Of a stretch of 64,000 nt of DNA, positions 60,603 through 64,000 are shown piece after piece. Both the position numbers and the translations under genes were made by a program. Numbering within the stretch: position 1 is the stretch's first letter; every line of letters starts with the position of its first letter. The notes under the pieces were generated by a model. That model saw nothing but the letters and a program-made list of their open reading frames with translations. It made no database searches and had not been told where the DNA came from. The DNA is taken from NCBI RefSeq assembly GCF_016834655.1, contig NZ_JAENHP010000002.1:496001-560000 (forward strand), in the 5' to 3' direction. This stretch comes from Paractinoplanes ovalisporus (GTDB lineage Bacteria; Actinomycetota; Actinomycetes; Mycobacteriales; Micromonosporaceae).

Positions 60603-63600
60603 GTCCTTTCCTGGCGCGGCGCCCGTTCAATACGTTCGAGCAGGGCGTCGAGATCGGGGCCGCTGTCGGCGAGGATCCACTGCGGGAGCGCGGGCAGGGG
60701 CGGGCCGGGCGGCAACCGCACACCGGTCAGCCGTCGATAGGCCCGCCGGTAGTCGAGGCTGGGCGCTCTCGAGTACAGGCTCTGATAGATGGCGGCGGCT
60801 CTGGACCGGGCGTCGCCGTCGTCGGGGTCCGCCTGCCAGGCGGCGTCCAGGAGCGCGGCGACCTCGTACGGCTCCGACCAGCGTTCGGCCGCCTTGCGCA
60901 GAGATTCGGCGGCGTTCGCGGGCTCGATCTCCCCGCCGTCGATCTGAAGCCGGATCGACAGAACGAACGCGCCGACCTGGGTGTCGCGCTCGTTGTGCTC
61001 CTCCGCGATCCGCAGGGCCTCCGTGTTCAACCGTTCCGCGACAACCGGACGTCCCGCGCTCTGGTGCAGGCGGGCCATCCGGTGCAGGGCATCGCAGAGG
61101 TAGTAGGGCGCGTCCAACGCGCGCGCCATGGGAATGGCCCGCTCCAGCAATCGCTGCGCCTCGGCGGTGTTCCCCTCGGCCGCCGCGATCGCGCCCAGCC
61201 CGGTCACCTTATCGACGGCCGTGATCCAGTCCCGCAGCTCGACGGCAACGCGTAACGAGTGCATCGCGCAGGCCCGCGCGCGGATGAAGTCGCCTTCCTC
61301 GCGGTAGATCTCGCCCATGTTGCCGACGGTGATGCCGGCGAACTGCCGGTGGCCGATCTCGCGCGCGACTTCCACGGCACGCCGGTACGACGTGATCGCC
61401 TGCTTGTGGTCCGCGTTGCGCAGATACGCCCAGCCCAGATTGTTGGCGCCGTAGAGCATCCAGTGCCGGTCGCCGGCTTCCTCGGCCACCCGGACCGCCC
61501 GCTGCAGGTGGTCGAGTGCCTCCTCCGACCCGCCGATGTTGAGATTGCACAGGCCGAGATGGTTGAGGGCCGCGCACATCGCGGGAACGTCGGCCGCCTC
61601 GGTCGCCATGGCGAGGTGACGGTGGGCGAGCGCGATGGCCGCGTCGTACTCGCCTTGGCGGTAGAGCACGAAGGTCATCCGGTCCATGGTCCGGGACAAC
61701 CCGGTGGCGTCGCCGAGGCTCTCGAACCCGGCCAGAGCGCGTTGCAGCCAGCTCAGCGATTCGGCATGGGAGTTCGTGTACATCAGCAGATCACCGAGCT
61801 GGCGCTGGCCAGCGGCGACGATCTCGCGACGGCCGGCCGCCTCGGCGGCCCGCATAGCCAGCCGGTAGTGCCGCTCGGCCTCGGCCCAGTGCCCGACGTG
61901 GTGGTGGACGGTGCCGATCTCGACGTGCAGCGCGGCCTGCTCGGCCTCGGGCAGAAGAGGTAGCAGCCTTCCGTAGTAGAGCGTCGCCGCCTCGTTGGCG
62001 AAGATCTCCCTGGCGCGGTCGCCCGCGGCCCGGAACCAGATGCGCTGCTTGTCCGTACGCGCGGTGCGTGCGTAGTGGTGAGCCAGGACGTCGACGTACT
62101 GCGTGAGCCGACCGGCGAACCGTCTTTCGACGAAGAGTCCCGCCTGCTCGTGCAGGGCGGCCCGGGTGTCGTACGCAATGCTCTGGTAGGCCGTCTCCTG
62201 GGTGATCGGGTGCTTGAACTCGTACATCGCTTCCGGCCCGGGGCTGATCTGTGGAGTCAGATCGAGCTTGTGCAGCCGCCGGAGGTGTGCTGCGACCTGC
62301 CCCGGAGATCCGGCCTTGGGGTAGACGCTCGCGATGCCCGTCGACTGGAACTGCCGGCCGATCACGCTGGCTACCTTGATCGCCGCTTTCTCGTCGTCGG
62401 TGAGCTGGTCGATGCGGGCCATCACCAGCCGCTGAAGGCTGTCCGGCAGTTGCAGGCCGGCCAGACCCGTCGGGCTCGCCGGGTCGAACCGGTTGCCATG
62501 CAGGTACGCGACCAGTTCCTCGATGTAGAACGCGTTTCCGCGCGTCTGCTCGTCGATCTGCTCGACCACTCTACGAGCGATCTCGGCGTCCTGTCCGTAT
62601 TGCTCGCGCAGACGCAACAGGGCCAGGCGCCGGGCGTCTCCGCTGGTCATCTGAGTCAGCGGCACCTCGGATACGTAGTCCGCACCCGACAAGGTCCCGG
62701 GCGTCAGTTCGCGAGACGTGGCCAGCAGCAGCACCGAGAGGTCGCTGAGCCGGCCGGCCAGCAGATCGAGCAGGCTCAGCGATGCCGGGTCGATCCAGTG
62801 GCAGTCCTCGAGCAGGAGCACCAGGGGCCCGGTGGCCGCGCGCTCCCGCAGGCAGGCGAGGAGGGTGGAGCGCAGCAGCTCATCGCGGCCGGCCTGATCC
62901 AGATGGACGGTCAAATCGGTGTCCGGCATCGGCAGGTCGATGACCGCCGCCACCAGAGGAGCACGCTGGCCCGTGCCGTCGTAGCGGGCAACCCGTTCGG
63001 TCAACGCCGCCCGTTGCTCGTCGAGGGGCAGGGAGGGGTCGATCTCGAGTAGTTCGCGCCAGATGGACCGCCACACGAGATAGCTGGAACTGGTGCCGTG
63101 TGAGCGGCAACTGCCGCTGTAGCCGTTGAAGCCCAAGGTTCCGGCCAGGCGGCAGGTCTCCGCGGCCAGGCGGGACTTCCCGATGCCGGCCTCACCGTGC
63201 AGCCAGACCACGCGGCCGCGGCCCGAACTCGCCGCGTGCACCAGCTCTTCGATGTGGGCCATCTCGGCGGCGCGCCCGACGAGGGCTCCCGGAGCGGGGG
63301 AGGGCAGCGGGCTGGTCGGTGCCTCCTCGTGCAGCGAGTGCACGATCCAGGACTGCACCGGTGTCGTCTTGCCTTTGGCGTGGACCTCGATCGGCCCGTC
63401 GGCGACGACCATGTCACCCACGCGGTCGAAGGTCGCCTTGTCGACGAGCAGCTGTCCCGGCGGGGCCGCCTGCATGAGACGGGCCGCGAGATTGACCGCG
63501 TCGCCGACGGCCGCGTACTCGCGGCGGACATCGGAACCCACCTCGCCGCAGAAGACTGGTCCCGTGGTGACCCCACCCCGGTCGGCGCCGCCGGGTAACG

Positions 63601-64000
63601 CCAGCAGTTCGAGGCAGCATCGAAGTGCGCGCTCCTCGTCGTCCTCATGACTCAAGGGCGTCCCGAACACCGCGACCAGAACGGTGCCCTTGTCATCGGC
63701 CATGAGGTGGCGCAGATGGCCACCGTACTGGTCGATCACCGCGACTCCGGCGGCCAGATAGCGTTGCAGAGCTTCGACGCTCTCGGGTTCGTCCACCGAC
63801 AGGTCCGGCAGCCGTACGAAGGCGGTGGTGACCTTCCGGTGTTCGTTGACGAACTCGTGGCGTCCGGACCGCAGGCGGGTGCGGATGGCCGGGTGGAGGA
63901 ACGGCTCGAGCAGCCGCTCGAGGTCAGCGGCCCTTGTTCCCGCCGGTGCCCCGGCGTCGCGTCGATGGGTCTCGGCCGGCGCTTGACCGGCCGCACGACG
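60599..64000 (-). CDS. adenylate-cyclase/AAA-ATPase/TPR regulator, 5' end outside the window
   Basis: Frame stays open from 60599 to the right edge, so the gene is partial (at least 1134 codons). The visible part begins with the hinge LERLLEPFLHPAIRTRL and a class III cyclase-like domain (HRKVTTAFVRL; HLMADDKGTVLVAVFG; YAAVGDAVNLAARLM), then a P-loop ATPase with GEAGIGKS and LLLEDCHWIDP. A long TPR region follows (about the last 500 residues, HLGLCNLNIGGSEEALDHL type). It is a large STAND-type signalling protein. Whether the cyclase is active cannot be judged without the missing part. Confidence 0.88.
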   Translation of the reverse strand, partial: RRAAGQAPAETHRRDAGAPAGTRAADLERLLEPFLHPAIRTRLRSGRHEFVNEHRKVTTAFVRLPDLSVDEPESVEALQRYLAAGVAVIDQYGGHLRHLMADDKGTVLVAVFGTPLSHEDDEERALRCCLELLALPGGADRGGVTTGPVFCGEVGSDVRREYAAVGDAVNLAARLMQAAPPGQLLVDKATFDRVGDMVVADGPIEVHAKGKTTPVQSWIVHSLHEEAPTSPLPSPAPGALVGRAAEMAHIEELVHAASSGRGRVVWLHGEAGIGKSRLAAETCRLAGTLGFNGYSGSCRSHGTSSSYLVWRSIWRELLEIDPSLPLDEQRAALTERVARYDGTGQRAPLVAAVIDLPMPDTDLTVHLDQAGRDELLRSTLLACLRERAATGPLVLLLEDCHWIDPASLSLLDLLAGRLSDLSVLLLATSRELTPGTLSGADYVSEVPLTQMTSGDARRLALLRLREQYGQDAEIARRVVEQIDEQTRGNAFYIEELVAYLHGNRFDPASPTGLAGLQLPDSLQRLVMARIDQLTDDEKAAIKVASVIGRQFQSTGIASVYPKAGSPGQVAAHLRRLHKLDLTPQISPGPEAMYEFKHPITQETAYQSIAYDTRAALHEQAGLFVERRFAGRLTQYVDVLAHHYARTARTDKQRIWFRAAGDRAREIFANEAATLYYGRLLPLLPEAEQAALHVEIGTVHHHVGHWAEAERHYRLAMRAAEAAGRREIVAAGQRQLGDLLMYTNSHAESLSWLQRALAGFESLGDATGLSRTMDRMTFVLYRQGEYDAAIALAHRHLAMATEAADVPAMCAALNHLGLCNLNIGGSEEALDHLQRAVRVAEEAGDRHWMLYGANNLGWAYLRNADHKQAITSYRRAVEVAREIGHRQFAGITVGNMGEIYREEGDFIRARACAMHSLRVAVELRDWITAVDKVTGLGAIAAAEGNTAEAQRLLERAIPMARALDAPYYLCDALHRMARLHQSAGRPVVAERLNTEALRIAEEHNERDTQVGAFVLSIRLQIDGGEIEPANAAESLRKAAERWSEPYEVAALLDAAWQADPDDGDARSRAAAIYQSLYSRAPSLDYRRAYRRLTGVRLPPGPPLPALPQWILADSGPDLDALLERIERAPRQERT

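Overview
The window is very GC-rich, uses GTG and TTG starts freely, and carries many paired histidine kinases and response regulators, XRE and LacI regulators, secreted hydrolases and multi-domain carbohydrate-active proteins. This points to a filamentous actinomycete. The frequent octamer CCGTACGG and the general gene style suggest Micromonosporaceae (Actinoplanes-like), but that is inference from gene content, not a database match. No rRNA, tRNA, CRISPR array or intact mobile element was seen.

Left part (1-13.7 kb): a NarL-type sensor kinase; a membrane-anchored alpha/beta hydrolase ending in a 42-bp tandem repeat; a fused PhzE/TrpEG-type anthranilate synthase behind a complete tryptophan attenuator (leader peptide MLHARMNWWPA, antiterminator and terminator); and an operon of a CheY-like regulator, CHASE3 kinase, HEAT-repeat membrane protein, tiny coupled ORF and processive family-2 glycosyltransferase. 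A secreted SGNH hydrolase and a CPBP protease/kinase/regulator operon joined by 4-nt overlaps follow.

Middle (14-31 kb): a secreted beta-lactamase-like serine hydrolase, secreted phospholipase A2, TPR membrane protein, zinc-ribbon protein, a second NarL-type two-component pair divergent from a MacB/FtsX-type ABC exporter, an XRE-cupin regulator with a DHA2 MFS exporter, a GGDEF-EAL protein and a secreted X-Pro dipeptidyl-peptidase. From 26.5 to 33.2 kb there are gene remnants: a CBM6 fragment fused to an operator, a collapsed GH43 xylosidase abutting a 5'-truncated LacI regulator, and an amidohydrolase tail. This looks like loss of a plant-polysaccharide-use locus.

Right-centre (33-48.8 kb): a pentapeptide-repeat protein, SDR/XRE divergent pair, Tat-exported phospholipase C, CopC-fusion protein, small secreted protein and TetR regulator. 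Then comes the most interesting unit: eight same-strand genes joined by overlaps of 1-8 nt (48812 down to 40961). They encode inositol-3-phosphate synthase, an SCO3242/EboC-type UbiA prenyltransferase, a TIM-barrel isomerase, EboA, a TatD/EboB-like hydrolase, EboE, an EboF-like phosphodiesterase and a trans-polyprenyl synthetase. It resembles the ebo metabolite-trafficking cluster, with a myo-inositol-phosphate synthase in place of the dehydroquinate-synthase-like EboD. It may make or move a prenylated cyclitol (inference). Directly upstream on the same strand lie a secreted ThuA/DUF1080/discoidin protein and a secreted GSDH-type sugar dehydrogenase with a nearly identical discoidin domain.

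Right end (53.6-64 kb): a PHB-depolymerase-like esterase, an OmpR-type two-component system, asparagine synthase, a DyP peroxidase, and a large adenylate-cyclase/AAA/TPR regulator running off the right edge.
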